From: Cristatella mucedo
Taxonomy: Eukaryota > Bryozoa > Phylactolaemata > Cristatellidae
Length of the DNA: 64,000 nt
NCBI GenBank assembly: GCA_009760855.2
Contig: WPIO01000029.1
Coordinates: forward strand, 1,547,001 to 1,611,000
Direction of reading: 5' to 3'
Each line of letters begins with the position of its first letter. Positions within the stretch are counted from its first letter, which is position 1. This document shows, piece after piece, positions 43,300 through 53,204 of this stretch. The notes under the pieces are model-generated. The model saw only the letters and a list, made by a program, of their open reading frames with translations. It ran no database searches and was not told the DNA's origin. The position numbers and the translations under genes are program-made.

Positions 43300-43418
43300 A
43301 TATATTTCCGATACAATGGCGTGCGGGAAGTGGTCAATTGAGGGTAACGACGAGATTCAAAAGATTATGGGAAATCGAACCACTTTAGTGATTAAGGAAA
43401 TACTTTCGGATTACACAG
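43300..43418 (+). pseudogene. Ig-domain exon fragment (Trp to D-x-TG)
   Basis: The frame reads ACGKWSIEGNDEIQKIMGN, then RTTLVIKEILSDYTG, ending in phase 1 at a GTAGGT donor. This matches the C-to-F strand part of an Ig domain (core Trp, then SDYTG before the second Cys, which would be in the next exon). Neither a clear acceptor nor the next exon was found. Confidence 0.55.
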
Positions 43419-43824
43419 GTAGGTATTCTTTTGTAAGAACTCTCTCTCATGATTTAGGAGCAAGCATTTCTGTCTCTGCTCCTACAAATCTAAATGTTTG
43501 ACCTAGACTCAAACAATACAGTATCACAAAAAAGTAGCGACTGTCTTCCAATATAATTGTTAATGCTGCAGACAGATGTGTTGCTACTGGTGACCAGTAA
43601 CTATAACGGCCACTCGGCGAATAACTATTTATTTTTTCATATATGCTAATGCTCTTATGCTTATGAATTAAACTGAAATGAAAATTCAAATCTTGTGGTC
43701 TGCTGCCTTGGGTAAAGTGGAATTGCAAGGAAGCGGAGGGGCCATTTGCTCCCCACGCTGCTGTAAAGCGAGTACCTGGGCCACCCTCAATAACAGGAAA
43801 GCAGAAAAAATGCAAGCTTATTTA

Positions 43825-43985
43825 TTAAGCCTCGTTTATATAGCGGCAGATGAGCCTTGACGACTATTATAACTGCTAGCAGTGGACAATATTGTATTGC
43901 CCACAGTCAGACTCGAACCCACGCCCTGAGAAGAGCGAGCAGCACCTCTACTCCTGGGCTAAGGCTCAGGGGCGGCAATGCAGCT
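43825..43985 (-). mobile_element. SINE family 2 copy (diverged)
   Basis: Reverse-strand head with B box GGGTTCGAGTCTG and the CAATAC core, then tail GCTATATAAACGAGGCTTAA. Only the gross order matches the family. Confidence 0.6.
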
Positions 43986-44271
43986 GCCATTTCCTCAAAA
44001 GGCTTTGCCCACCTGGGGTTTTGATTATTACTTATTACGGAAAACAGTTTCTTTCGTTTACCGACCTAATCACACACCATTGAGCTTGCCCTTTCTCACG
44101 CTATGGCCTCTAGCTGCCAGGGCAAGTCAGCCATTCTAAGTATTTATACTTACGTACAGCTGACGTTGCCACGATAGGCGTCACGCTACTTTGGCGATGA
44201 TTCCTCGTTATCCAAGTCAATGTTACGGATTTACCGTAGTAAACTTCACGCGGATGAGCGTACACGTTGCA

Positions 44272-44420
44272 CCGCGCTGGTTTGGCCCAGCAGTTAAGGT
44301 GCTCGCCCCGACTGAGGTCAAGAAGGTGGATGTAGGTATCTGATGGCCGAGGTTGTGGGATTGATCTGCGTGGCACTTCTGAAGTGCCTGAATGGAGATT
44401 ATATTTTGTATAGTAAATGC
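44272..44420 (+). mobile_element. SINE family 1 copy (diverged)
   Basis: GCTGGTTTGGCCCAGCAGTT and AAGGTGCTCGCCCCGACTG head, a short internal insertion, then GAAGTGCCTGAATGGAGATT and a decayed tail. Confidence 0.75.
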
Positions 44421-44629
44421 GGTTTTTAAAACACGTCAGAAATGGCCCGTGGCAAGTCTGTGGTGGCCTTCCCCAGGCTCTACCGATTTGGTGAGCTACT
44501 TCAAGGTCTGCCAATAGAGAAAAAACCATCTCTTTGTAATATGTCACTTTATTCGACCGCTTGGTGCGCCTTTAGCACATAGATACACATATTTATCTGT
44601 GTGCAAACAATTACACAAATAAATAACGA

Positions 44630-44664
44630 TATATATATATATATATTTATATATTTATAAATAC

Positions 44665-44696
<32 letters not shown>

Positions 44697-44697
44697 T
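44630..44697. repeat. (AT)n microsatellite
   Basis: Interrupted AT repeats. Confidence 0.95.
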
Positions 44698-44862
44698 AGC
44701 TTATGGCCTATATAAGCTTTCTAAAGAGAAAATAAAAGCTCAAATAAGCAGTTAAAATAGCAGTCAGAGATGCGATAAGAAGTGTTTATCGGGGCTAAAA
44801 TGCTGTTCTCAACAGATTTTAATGGATATAACGATTAATTACAGATATAAGTTAAAGACAAA

Positions 44863-45122
44863 TAGCTCAGTTTACCATCTGCTAGTTCATATGCGTCTGA
44901 AGATTCTTTGCAGAATTATTTGCTTTGCGAATAATAATGGGGTATTCCGAACGTTGCAGACAGTACCAGCTAGACACTGGATTGCTTGGCTCTAGCTCAG
45001 TTTACCATCTGCTAGTTCATATGCGTCTGAAGATTCTTTGCAGAATTATTTGCTTTGCGAATAATAATGGGGTATTCCGAACGTTGCAGACAGTACCAGC
45101 TAGACACTGGATTGCTTGGCTC
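44863..45122. repeat. 130-bp tandem duplication
   Basis: The block starting TAGCTCAGTTTACCATCTGC at 44863 recurs at 44993 and both end at GATTGCTTGGCTCT. The two units look identical by eye and are contiguous. Confidence 0.93.
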
Positions 45123-45318
45123 TTGAACAGAAGGCCTCCCTTTCAAAATCCTGGTTGAGATTATTACTAAACACTTATTTCTATACTTATTGCAGAGCAT
45201 TTAGTGGAACCAAAAGCTTGTTCGAGTTTGATAACTTGACATTAATTGTGCTAATTGATTCTCTCACAGTGAGTTGCAAAGGAGGTGGATAAAGATTTGA
45301 TTCCCGCATTTTCCAGCT

Positions 45319-45648
45319 ATGCAAAAGACTTTGACTATTATATTATTGATTTTGCCGTACATACATATAGTGTCTGGTTGTCTTAGGTTAACTCAGATTG
45401 CGGCATTGATTGTTAACACTGGTGATCAATCTTGCATAATAAATTGCCGGAAACTATTATACGCCTACACTATCGTAGAAGCTACTAGGGGTGGACGCGT
45501 ACTGTCACCTGTTAATGCTACAAGTAATATTTTACATCCGCTAGTATGCATGATAAAGGCTTGTAGCTCGAGACCGAAAAGTGCAGACAGCCGCATATAC
45601 CTTGAAAATTATTCCTTACAATGTAAATTGCGGTGCATAATTTTATAA
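45319..45648 (+). CDS. Possible small secreted Cys-rich protein (109 aa)
   Basis: True ATG start just after a TTTTCCAG sequence. The first 20 residues (MQKTLTIILLILPYIHIVSG) look like a signal peptide. The mature part has seven cysteines (21, 39, 43, 77, 82, 102, 106) and two N-glycosylation sequons (N66, N97). The NTGDQSCIINC stretch faintly recalls an Ig B strand. No family recognised. It could be chance, or one exon of a larger gene downstream of the Ig-like exons. Confidence 0.3.
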   Translation: MQKTLTIILLILPYIHIVSGCLRLTQIAALIVNTGDQSCIINCRKLLYAYTIVEATRGGRVLSPVNATSNILHPLVCMIKACSSRPKSADSRIYLENYSLQCKLRCIIL

Positions 45649-45649
45649 G

Positions 45650-46750
45650 GATCGCAAGAATTACGAGGAGGCGAAAATACTACTTCACTGGCATTACAGT
45701 CTACTGTTTGGCATTAGCTGGCGTAAGCAAGCTGACTAGTTACTTCACTTCCAAATTTAGCAGTTGCCAAATGGATTCTCAATAAGCCAATAGTGAATCA
45801 GCTGTTCAATAATCCTACACCAATACAGCTTTTGCACCGTGCCTAGCCCGGTGAAGTCATTTAAATAGGTCAGAACTACTGTGAAGCAATGAGGTGAGCT
45901 AATAACTTCTGAAGCTATTACATAACTCTTGACACTCGAATTGCTGCCCAGACGGCCACTTTCACAAAATCCATTGACTTCTGTTGTTTAGGCCGCGTCA
46001 GACGGAGGCCTACTGGCCATAGGACAGGTGCGATGGTGTAAAAACAAAGTCTACTTCCGCAAGTCGGAAGCAGGGACGACTCTTAGCTTTACCTATAAGG
46101 TTTCCAGGCTTCTCTGAAGGGTACGTGGAGTGGGTGCGAGTGCTGAAGTACCAGTAATAATAACAATAATAATACGCTGGTATACCGCCCTCAGAAAAGT
46201 TAACTTTAATAAGTACTGAACCATGGCCAAACAAGCTGATCTGACTACTCGCAGCTAGCTGCAGTACACAGTCGAACGACAGTAGCAAGACGAATTCCAA
46301 GACAGTTTAATAGGAGATTGCACAGATGGAAACATAATGCGTCAAATGTCTTAACAAACAGATGAGATCAAAAATCTCACCCGGCAGCCATGATTCGATC
46401 AAGCTACACCGCTGTACAAGAACCTCAGATGCAATAAAAATAGTCAGATGCTGACAGCAAGCTGCAGCAAAAACATTCATCTACATTTTCATACACATGT
46501 CCCACAAGCACTGCTTCTCCAGCTATGGACATTCACATGACGAAAATCCCCATGCTTCGTATGGTGTCTGTGCAGTCAGCACGTACCACTCAAAAAGGCT
46601 AAGAAAATTGACTGGCATTATTGTGCCAATCATCCAGTATAGACTGTAATCACTCCATTCGTGCAAGTCATCAAGAAGCCTCTGTTACAAGCCAGCGATA
46701 GCAGCCAACTCCAGTATTAGATGGCAGAAGTGGTGGCAGAACCCAGCCCT
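45650..46750. other. No gene recognised; L2-like tail scrap at 46155-46205
   Basis: ATAATAACAATAATAATACG, then CCGCCCTCAGAAAAGTTAAC, is a degraded reverse-strand L2/SINE tail. The part nearest 46750 may be 3' UTR of the SMIM15-like gene. Confidence 0.45.
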
Positions 46751-46756
46751 TGCAAG

Positions 46757-46984
46757 CTAATCACGCTTTTTATTTCTGTTCTTGATGGCATTCTTGCGCT
46801 TTTCTTCCATCTTTCTCTGCTTCTCCTCAGATTCAATGTGCTTTGCAAGCTTCCAAGACAAGACTGCGCTGATCAAAAACAGCGGCGACAGGCAGAGCAG
46901 CACATAATAGACAAACTGCCAAGGATTGAGTGCAGCGTATTTAACCAGTTCAAACAAGTTCTCCTGCCAAAATGTCGTGTTGAG
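46757..46984 (-). CDS. SMIM15: SMIM15-like small membrane protein, last coding exon
   Basis: Codes 75 residues from LNTTFWQENLFELVKYAALN to a TAG stop. One transmembrane segment (about FVYYVLLCLSPLFLISAVL) is followed by SAVLSWKLAKHIE and a Lys/Arg/Glu-rich tail ending KKRD. Vertebrate SMIM15 has the same PLFL.SAVLSWKLAK.IE core, a similar length and a KKD end. The exon opens after TTTGTAG in phase 0 with no ATG, so the start codon must be in an unseen upstream exon. Function of the family is poorly known; a single-pass membrane location is predicted. Confidence 0.8.
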   Translation of the reverse strand, partial: LNTTFWQENLFELVKYAALNPWQFVYYVLLCLSPLFLISAVLSWKLAKHIESEEKQRKMEEKRKNAIKNRNKKRD

Positions 46985-47279
46985 CTACAAATGACAAGAC
47001 ATAGCATGGCTAAAAAGCAAATAGAAAATTGCACAGGATTAAAGTGAATATCAAACAAGTGAGCATCTATGAGCTGAAGAAGCACACAAGCACGTTGACA
47101 TCCAAAAATATATTACCTCTGGTCCAACCAGAGGCCCACAGGGTTAGGTTAGCACGGTCGAGCCACGACTCTGGGACCAAATCGATTCGGGATATGAGGG
47201 TCAGCTTTCCAAGAAGTGCTACTCTACCGAATGCAATGGAGGCTAGGCACTTCGAGGCTCCTGTTGTAACAGTGAACCC

Positions 47280-47396
47280 AATCCCCCTAACCATGTTATT
47301 CATGTTGTTTATCAAGCATGATATTACTCACCGTTCAATCGCGTTTTCCTTTGCAGCAAATGCAAAGCGCCTAGAAAGAGCTTGAGTTCTCTGAGG
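47280..47396 (+). mobile_element. L2 LINE tail, cut inside its hairpin
   Basis: L2 3' UTR from CCCCCTAACCATGTTATTCA to GAGTTCTCTGAGGGC, where it passes directly into a SINE family 1 sequence without the rest of the hairpin or an ATT tail. Confidence 0.85.
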
Positions 47397-47534
47397 GCCC
47401 CTAGCGGTTAAGGTGCTCGCCCCGACTAAGGTCTGACTGAGGTCGTGGGCTCGAGCTCCGAGGCAGATGTGAAGCGCCTGAATAGAGATTAAGTTCTCTT
47501 AGGGCGCTATATAAATGAATTATTATTATTATTA
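47397..47534 (+). mobile_element. SINE family 1 copy, joined to an L2 tail
   Basis: Begins inside the A box (CTAGCGGTTAAGG), has GGGCTCGAGCTCC as B box, GAAGCGCCTGAATAGAGATT, TTCTCTTAGGGCGCTATAT and ATGAATTATTATTATTATTA. It lacks the first ~18 bases of other copies and forms a chimera with the L2 piece before it. Confidence 0.88.
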
Positions 47535-47539
47535 AACAT

Positions 47540-49430
47540 GGCAGCATCACTGTATATGCATTTGTTATAACTAATATTCATATAAAAAATTGCTAATACA
47601 TAGCCTGAAGCGATTCAGATGTGATGCACAAAAATAAATACAATGACTAAAATTGACTACAATTTGTTAATGGCGACATGGTGTCTCAACCGTGGGAGGG
47701 TAGCTAAACGTTACTCCTGGTGTCCGAAACACCTGGCTTCGTGATTCACTGGAGGCTCCGAGCTGGGCATGGTGATAAGCGCTATCATGATCTCAAAGAA
47801 AGCAACAAATATTCTTGCGGCCATTCATAATACACTATTACTATTCTTACTATTATGCTAGCATGAAAATACGCAACTATGCAAACATGCGACCTTGTGT
47901 TGGAATGCTGGGTGCACTTTGCTGGTTGCTGCCTTGCCCTTTGCGTAACGAGGTAAACTTGAATTATCCAGAATTATGCAATATCAAGTCATCCCGGTGC
48001 CAGCAGTCTCTTACCCTCTGGCCTTGAGATCATAGTGCCACCTGTACAGTCGCCACGCATGGGAGTGAAGTCAGTGCCTAGACGTATTTAGTCGGCCGCT
48101 AGATATACCTTCTGGTTGACCTATTATATCAGACGTCTGAAAGCATACGATAACTTAGGAGCTGAGTATGTAAAAGTAGCGCAAGTAGGTACGGTCTTCG
48201 TGGAAAATCGAAAATACACGATAAGAGGTACATAGACTATATTCTTTGCAGCATGGTGAAAATCAATAGAAAAACTTTACTAAAAAATGCACAGGAGCGG
48301 GGAGCAGATAGTTCGGTGCATAATTCCGAGCCTAAATAAGACACGCAAGCCTACGCATTCACAGGCTGCTTTGGAGAGCAAGACAGCCCCCCCCCCCCCA
48401 GAGGTTGCCAACTAATCGTAGCAAACTGAAACGCGAAAGGCAATCATGCGATAAGCAGAGCTATAACCTATCATAAATATTTTCATCGAACCAATACCGT
48501 GAGGTACTCCGTCATTGCGACTAGTTGGTTGTAGCGGCACGAAACAGTCAGAGAAGACCGGCGTCGATACTACGAGAACGCTGGCAGCCGTTTCCGGAAG
48601 CGGAAGTTGAACGTACCACAGGGCAAGGTCGCCAAAATTATTGACGTCATTAATGTAGGGGGGGCGTTGTTACCAACGCGACATGCGGTATCTGCGTGCG
48701 GGCAGAACTAGGCCGCAAAGAATGCACTCGTAAAGGCGTTAGTCTTGTAGTGTGCGCCTGCGGCTTCTGCTGTTGTAATTAGCGAAGCGCTTGACGCTAA
48801 TGTACATGCCTCACCTGCGGCCAATAGTTAAGCCATCGACGCAGCGAAGCACAGCGTCGTACCACTAACTCATGTTATATTTCGTGTCGTCTACAGCGAT
48901 TAATCGAGCTCGCAAAAAAGTACGTGTTGAGAGGAATAAAGTAGATTCTCGTTTAAGCTGTGTCTCCATGAGACTCCCACTAGAGCAGCCACAGCCGGAA
49001 GACACTTTCACACCATAGTCTCAGCCGACGCGGGACAACTAATGGTGACGCCTGAATATTTTACTAAAGCTGGCGACTTGTAAGTGAAGAAATGTGTATG
49101 CACAGGCCTCAGAAAAAATATGTTTATGGGACAATATATTGTGTTGAGTTCTTAAAACTATATTGTATTACGTGCCGTTGCAATATCAATATATTGTAAT
49201 GTAAAAATGAACAGTGTTTATCATTGCAATACCTATGGGACAGTTTAGTTTTTGTAAGTTTTAAGTTTTAGCAGCGCTTCCCGACTTTTGATTCTGACCG
49301 CATTGTGTGGATCCCGGACTGTGTAAGTCTGGGCAACATGTTTGGTAGATAGAATTGTATCATGCTTACTTCAATGTCAATAACACAAATTGCATTGTTT
49401 GCATTTACAATAACGGAATATTGTATTGTT
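47540..49430. other. No gene recognised; possible promoter-like motifs near 48600
   Basis: Contains a C-run near 48390, and ETS and CRE motifs described separately. No coding frame with family resemblance. Confidence 0.4.
48594..48649. promoter_or_regulatory. ETS and CRE motif cluster
   Basis: CCGGAAG at 48594-48600, GCGGAAGT immediately after, and the palindromic CRE TGACGTCA at 48642-48649, in a locally CpG-containing stretch. Such sites are common in TATA-less housekeeping promoters. It lies upstream of the minus-strand SMIM15-like exon, but no transcript link is visible. Confidence 0.3.
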
Positions 49431-49436
49431 TTCTAT

Positions 49437-49581
49437 GCCGAGCCGGTTTGGTCTAGCGGTTAAGGTGCTCGCCCCTACCAAGATCTGACTGAAGTCGTGG
49501 GCTCGAGCCCCGAGACATATGTGAAGCGCCTGAATAGAGATTAAGTTCTCTAGGGGCGCTATATAAATGAATTATATATAT
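49437..49581 (+). mobile_element. SINE family 1 copy (well preserved)
   Basis: GCCGAGCCGGTTTGGTCTAG head, TGGTCTAGCGG A box, GGGCTCGAGCCCC B box, GAAGCGCCTGAATAGAGATT, TTCTCTAGGGGCGCTATATA and an AT-rich end. One of the two most complete copies. Confidence 0.9.
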
Positions 49582-50980
49582 GAGAATATAAATATATTTT
49601 TGTTAGCTTTGAAAATTTGCAATACAATGACAATACTATTGTTCCAGGGCAGCGTACGCAAGTATGCCGACTGTAGCGAAACGCGGCAGCCATGAATGCG
49701 TCCATAACTCAATAAATTAAATCCATATCCGTTCCAGAGAGAAGTCTATTCAACAGCGCCGGAGGGTTACAGGCATTTAACAGCGGCCACTTCGTACTTC
49801 GCCGGCTCTGTAGCGGAAAGCTCAAATCAGCTCAAATGCTAATGCCGACTCCGGAAGAACAGCTTCCTGTCTGTCTCGTGGCGTCAGCTTTTACACGGAA
49901 TCTGCCAGGGGTTATCGCATAATCGGTTCCTACCCCTTACAATCCCGCAACTGCTTAGAATAATTATTATTCATAATCTAGTTGATTTAGCCCACCGCCG
50001 TTTCAGTATACCAAGGACTCCAATGTTTAAGAGAAAACATATCTACATAGAATCTTTTAATTTTAGGGAGTACAATTCTGGAAAAAAGTCCTAGCTATAA
50101 TGCTATTTCGAGTTCGCAATTACATGTCACTATTCTCGTTCGTTCGGAAACCAGTCGCAACCGACTAGAATTTTTTCAGCTAGAAGATGGTATATTTTAA
50201 GGCAGATTGAGCAGTGCCCTTATCTGGTTCCTACGCATCTGCCAGCGTGCCTACGCAAACTTTCGGTCCATGGCGACCTCCCAGCAGATTGCTTTGCAGG
50301 CGCATCTGGAGTTCTTCAACCTAGGCTTTTAAACCCTTTATCCTGACAGACTGATTCACCCAGAACGACCAGAAAACGGAGCTCCTACTCATAGTGCACC
50401 CAAATACCCAAGCGTGCGCTGGACTGGAAGGCTTTGCTCTTCTAGTAGGCGGTACCATGTCGTGTGACCACGAGCTCGGAATTCAGGTGTCGCCTTCAAC
50501 ACTGCCTACATTTTCAAATCTTTGTTAACAAGACTGGTTCCGCAACAAGCCATCACGTCCGATTATTATCTAAGTTAGAAACTGTCTTCTGCGGTAGGTT
50601 CTATTGTTTGGTTCGCAAACAGCTCAGAAAGCCAGCCGACGAACAACACCGCCAGTTCATTCTACGACGCACGGATTAGAGGGATGCGTGAATCCCTTCG
50701 CCCCTCTCTCCCACTCGAGTCCCACTCCTCAACCACGGCTGCGCACTGGCCTGCCCGGATGGGACATCCAACATCTTCACCAGCTGGTTAGTGGAAGGAA
50801 CAATACTGGCCTGTGCTCAAGCCACATCAGAGGCGGACCACCGCTGTGCGCCGGCCCGTGCCGATCATACATCCAACCTCTGCACCGGCCGTCCTGACGA
50901 TACTCCCAACAGCGGTTCACCGACGGGTTAGCAGAGGAACAGTACCAGCCTGTGTCCAAGCCACATCGCTGGCATCATCA
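49582..50980. other. No gene recognised
   Basis: Includes the imperfect tandem repeat at 50738-50975 and a short stretch related to 40600-40690. Confidence 0.4.
50738..50975. repeat. Imperfect tandem repeat, two units
   Basis: Unit 1 (about 50738-50842) and unit 2 (about 50843-50975) share CTGCGCACTGGCC-like starts, ACATCCAAC, GGTTAG.GGAGGAACA-like and AAGCCACATC blocks in the same order. Diverged; origin unknown. Confidence 0.6.
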
Positions 50981-50984
50981 GACT

Positions 50985-51122
50985 CAGGTTACACAAATTT
51001 AATTAGCTCCTTGGTTCGATCTCGGCAAGATTATGGCAATTTTCTTTTGGCTAGACTACTAAAAAAGCCATTAGGCGACTGCAGCTGCTGTGATGAATAT
51101 TGCTACAAAGCTAATTTGTTCC
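50985..51122 (+). mobile_element. LINE family B, 5' part of an interrupted copy
   Basis: Translates to LISSLVRSRQDYGNFLLARL, then a frameshifted RRLQLL..NIATKLIC. The order continues at 51679, so this copy is split by the LTR-like element. Confidence 0.7.
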
Positions 51123-51678
51123 ACAGTCACACCGTCTCCGGATTCCGTCCCGCCAGTACAGGCGTACGCTGCCCAAGACGCGGCTAGCTGAGTATTCTGG
51201 GATAGACGGAGCAGACGCCCACAACCGTCGAGAGCTTCACCCGAAAGAGGCCAACTCACTGGGGGGCGGGGTCACGAACACGCTACACGGGAACGCAGAA
51301 TATACAAGTCGCAACAACGAGCGTGCTATTCAGCTCCGCTCGGGCCTTGGGTACTCGTCGCCTTGCGTGCGTTGCCGCATCGCCGGAGCGTGCCTGCAAC
51401 CATCCAGGTGCATAACTCGGCAAGACCGGGAGCCTCCAACACTACGACTTACTCGGCCAACTTCTCCTACCCAAGAGCCCCGGTGACCCCTCGCCACCAC
51501 ACATGCCATAGGTCAGACCCCGGCCTAGCCGGTGACCCTTTCCGCATAACAACCGTGCTGTTCCAGCCAACAGAACCTAATAATAATAATAATAATATTG
51601 CACTTGATAAAGCGCCCTCAGAGAACTTAATCTCTTTCTAGGCGCTTTACATTTGCTGCAAAACCTAGCCTGGGTACA
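51123..51678 (-). mobile_element. LTR-like element, reverse and truncated copy
   Basis: Reverse complement of the 5' part of the element at 32352: TGTACCCAGGCT at 51678 downward, GGTCACCGGCTAGGCCGGGG, GCTCCGGCGATGC and the GTGTTCGTGACCCC region. It is interrupted by an L2 tail at 51580-51661. It ends in the counterpart of about 32830 and lacks the last ~260 bases of the longer copy. Confidence 0.75.
51580..51661 (-). mobile_element. L2 LINE tail inserted in the LTR-like element
   Basis: (ATT)n, hairpin and the first bases of the 3' UTR only. AACCTA is directly repeated on both sides (51574-51579 and 51662-51667), a target-site duplication within LTR sequence. Confidence 0.88.
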
Positions 51679-52240
51679 GTTTACTAATCCCAGAGGTTTG
51701 ACCATGTGTCTCTATTGCTGAATGAGCTTGGACGGCTACCATTCAATCAACAAATACAAAGCAAAGTTCTTAAGCTGACTCTGAAGACTCTTATTGGATT
51801 GGCTTTTTCAAGCCTTGCGGAACTGTTGCACACTTTCAGCATCCCCGCAAGTCCTGTATCGACAATAAATTAGCTTTTTCATTCCTTTGCTCATTGACCG
51901 TTGGCGTCAGAAGCTTTAGCTGGGCAGGCCCTAGACCGTAGAGCTCACTTCCACGATTCTTACGCAACGACATCTGCTCATCTGTTGCACACTCTTTGGG
52001 ACATAATTTCCAACCATTCTGAGCTTCTACTTCCACGCTACTTTTTATCTCAACTGGTCTCCCGACTCAGCTATGCTTTTCACTTTCTCTTTGTTGCGTA
52101 AGATGAAGTCCGCTGGCTACCGAATGCGTACCGAAAGCCGCTTAGGCTGTGAGTGTGCTATACAAAACTCTCCTGCGTAACACCCACTTAGACTTCATGG
52201 CTTTGTGGAGTTACAAACGGAGATACATTACATTATATGC
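51679..52240 (+). mobile_element. LINE family B, 3' part of the interrupted copy
   Basis: Translates to RFDHVSLLLNELGRLPFNQQ, KVLKLTLKTLIGLA and SLAELLH, then a decayed C-terminus and the 3' UTR (AAGCCGCTTAGGCTGTGAG, CTATACAAAACTCTCCTG, ACATTACATTATA) shared with 15478-15955. Confidence 0.85.
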
Positions 52241-52511
52241 AGGAAGCGGAACTCAAGACTTGCCAAACCTGAGCAACCTGCGTCTAAGTCGCTCGCTCAA
52301 ATAATAGATGCCGGCGGCTGTGCGCTCGAACGCTCGAAACCCGAGGCGCGCCGCGCGGAGTCAGCATTTATTCCGTCGGTCAAATGTCGCAGCAGACGAG
52401 CTCTACGCACGTGCAGAATGGCTTCTTAAAACGCGTCCCGGTAGAGCGCAGTCAGCTGCGCAAGCCAACCGCGTCCACGGACGTCACCCATCGCGGACTC
52501 AGAGGTTATAA

Positions 52512-53204
52512 TACAGGAAGGCGGGCGCAAAGCTCGCCGCCGCCGCTGCTCCGGACGCGTCCGCTGACGGCGGCGCCAAAGGCGCCGCCGGCCATCCCTT
52601 TCCCGTCGGGCGGTCGGGCGGAGAACTTCCCGAGTCGGAGGCAGGGGCGCAGACGGAGCTGCCGCCGCCGCCGCGCGCGCCGCCGCCACCGGCCTTCGCG
52701 CAGCACGACGCAGCCTTGAGCGGGCAGGCGCGAGGTCTGTCGCACAAGGAGGAGGGCCGGACAGCGCCCGGAGACGGCGGCGGCGGTGGCCGAGCGGAAG
52801 CGACCGAGCTGTCCGTGCCGTCGGCAGCGCGCCGCGTCACGCCCTGCGGCCGCTGTCGCGAGATCTGGCCGCCGCCGCCGCCGCTGCAGTCGCTCTCGCA
52901 GCCGCTCGTGCTCGTGCTCGCAGACCGTTCGGCGGCCGCGCTGCTGCTGCCGCCACCGGCAGACTCGCCGCTCCTTCCGCTCGACGAGTCGTGGCCTCCG
53001 TTTACGCAGCTTACGCGTCCTCCTACGCTCGGTACGCCGGCAGCGAGCCTGCTGCAAGCGGGCCTGCTGCAGGCGGGCGCAGACGCGGCCGCCGCCGCCG
53101 CCACCGCCGCGGCGGGCGGTAGGCACTCTGCCGGCCGCGTCCGTGCGCCGCTGCCGCCGCCGCCGCCGCCGCCGGCGTGGCTGGCGCTCTTGCGCTCGCG
53201 ATGA
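52512..53204 (+). CDS. GC-rich open frame, uncertain; possible deaminase-like PCGRC motif
   Basis: Open after a TAA at 52509, with strong G/C third positions. It reads an Ala/Pro/Gly-rich part, then RRVTPCGRCREIW, QPLVLVLADRS, SPLLPLDESWPPFTQLTRP and poly-Ala/Pro. The PC..C motif, a hydrophobic strand and a PL.E..P..F stretch in that order recall the second half of cytidine- or blasticidin-deaminase folds. The catalytic His/Cys-Ala-Glu motif is not visible. Antisense frames of 201 and 375 codons overlap, as expected in repetitive GC-rich DNA, so even the strand is uncertain. A pyrimidine-rich TTTTTTAG acceptor at 53525 could begin a short next exon. Confidence 0.3.
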   Translation, partial: YRKAGAKLAAAAAPDASADGGAKGAAGHPFPVGRSGGELPESEAGAQTELPPPPRAPPPPAFAQHDAALSGQARGLSHKEEGRTAPGDGGGGGRAEATELSVPSAARRVTPCGRCREIWPPPPPLQSLSQPLVLVLADRSAAALLLPPPADSPLLPLDESWPPFTQLTRPPTLGTPAASLLQAGLLQAGADAAAAAATAAAGGRHSAGRVRAPLPPPPPPPAWLALLRSR

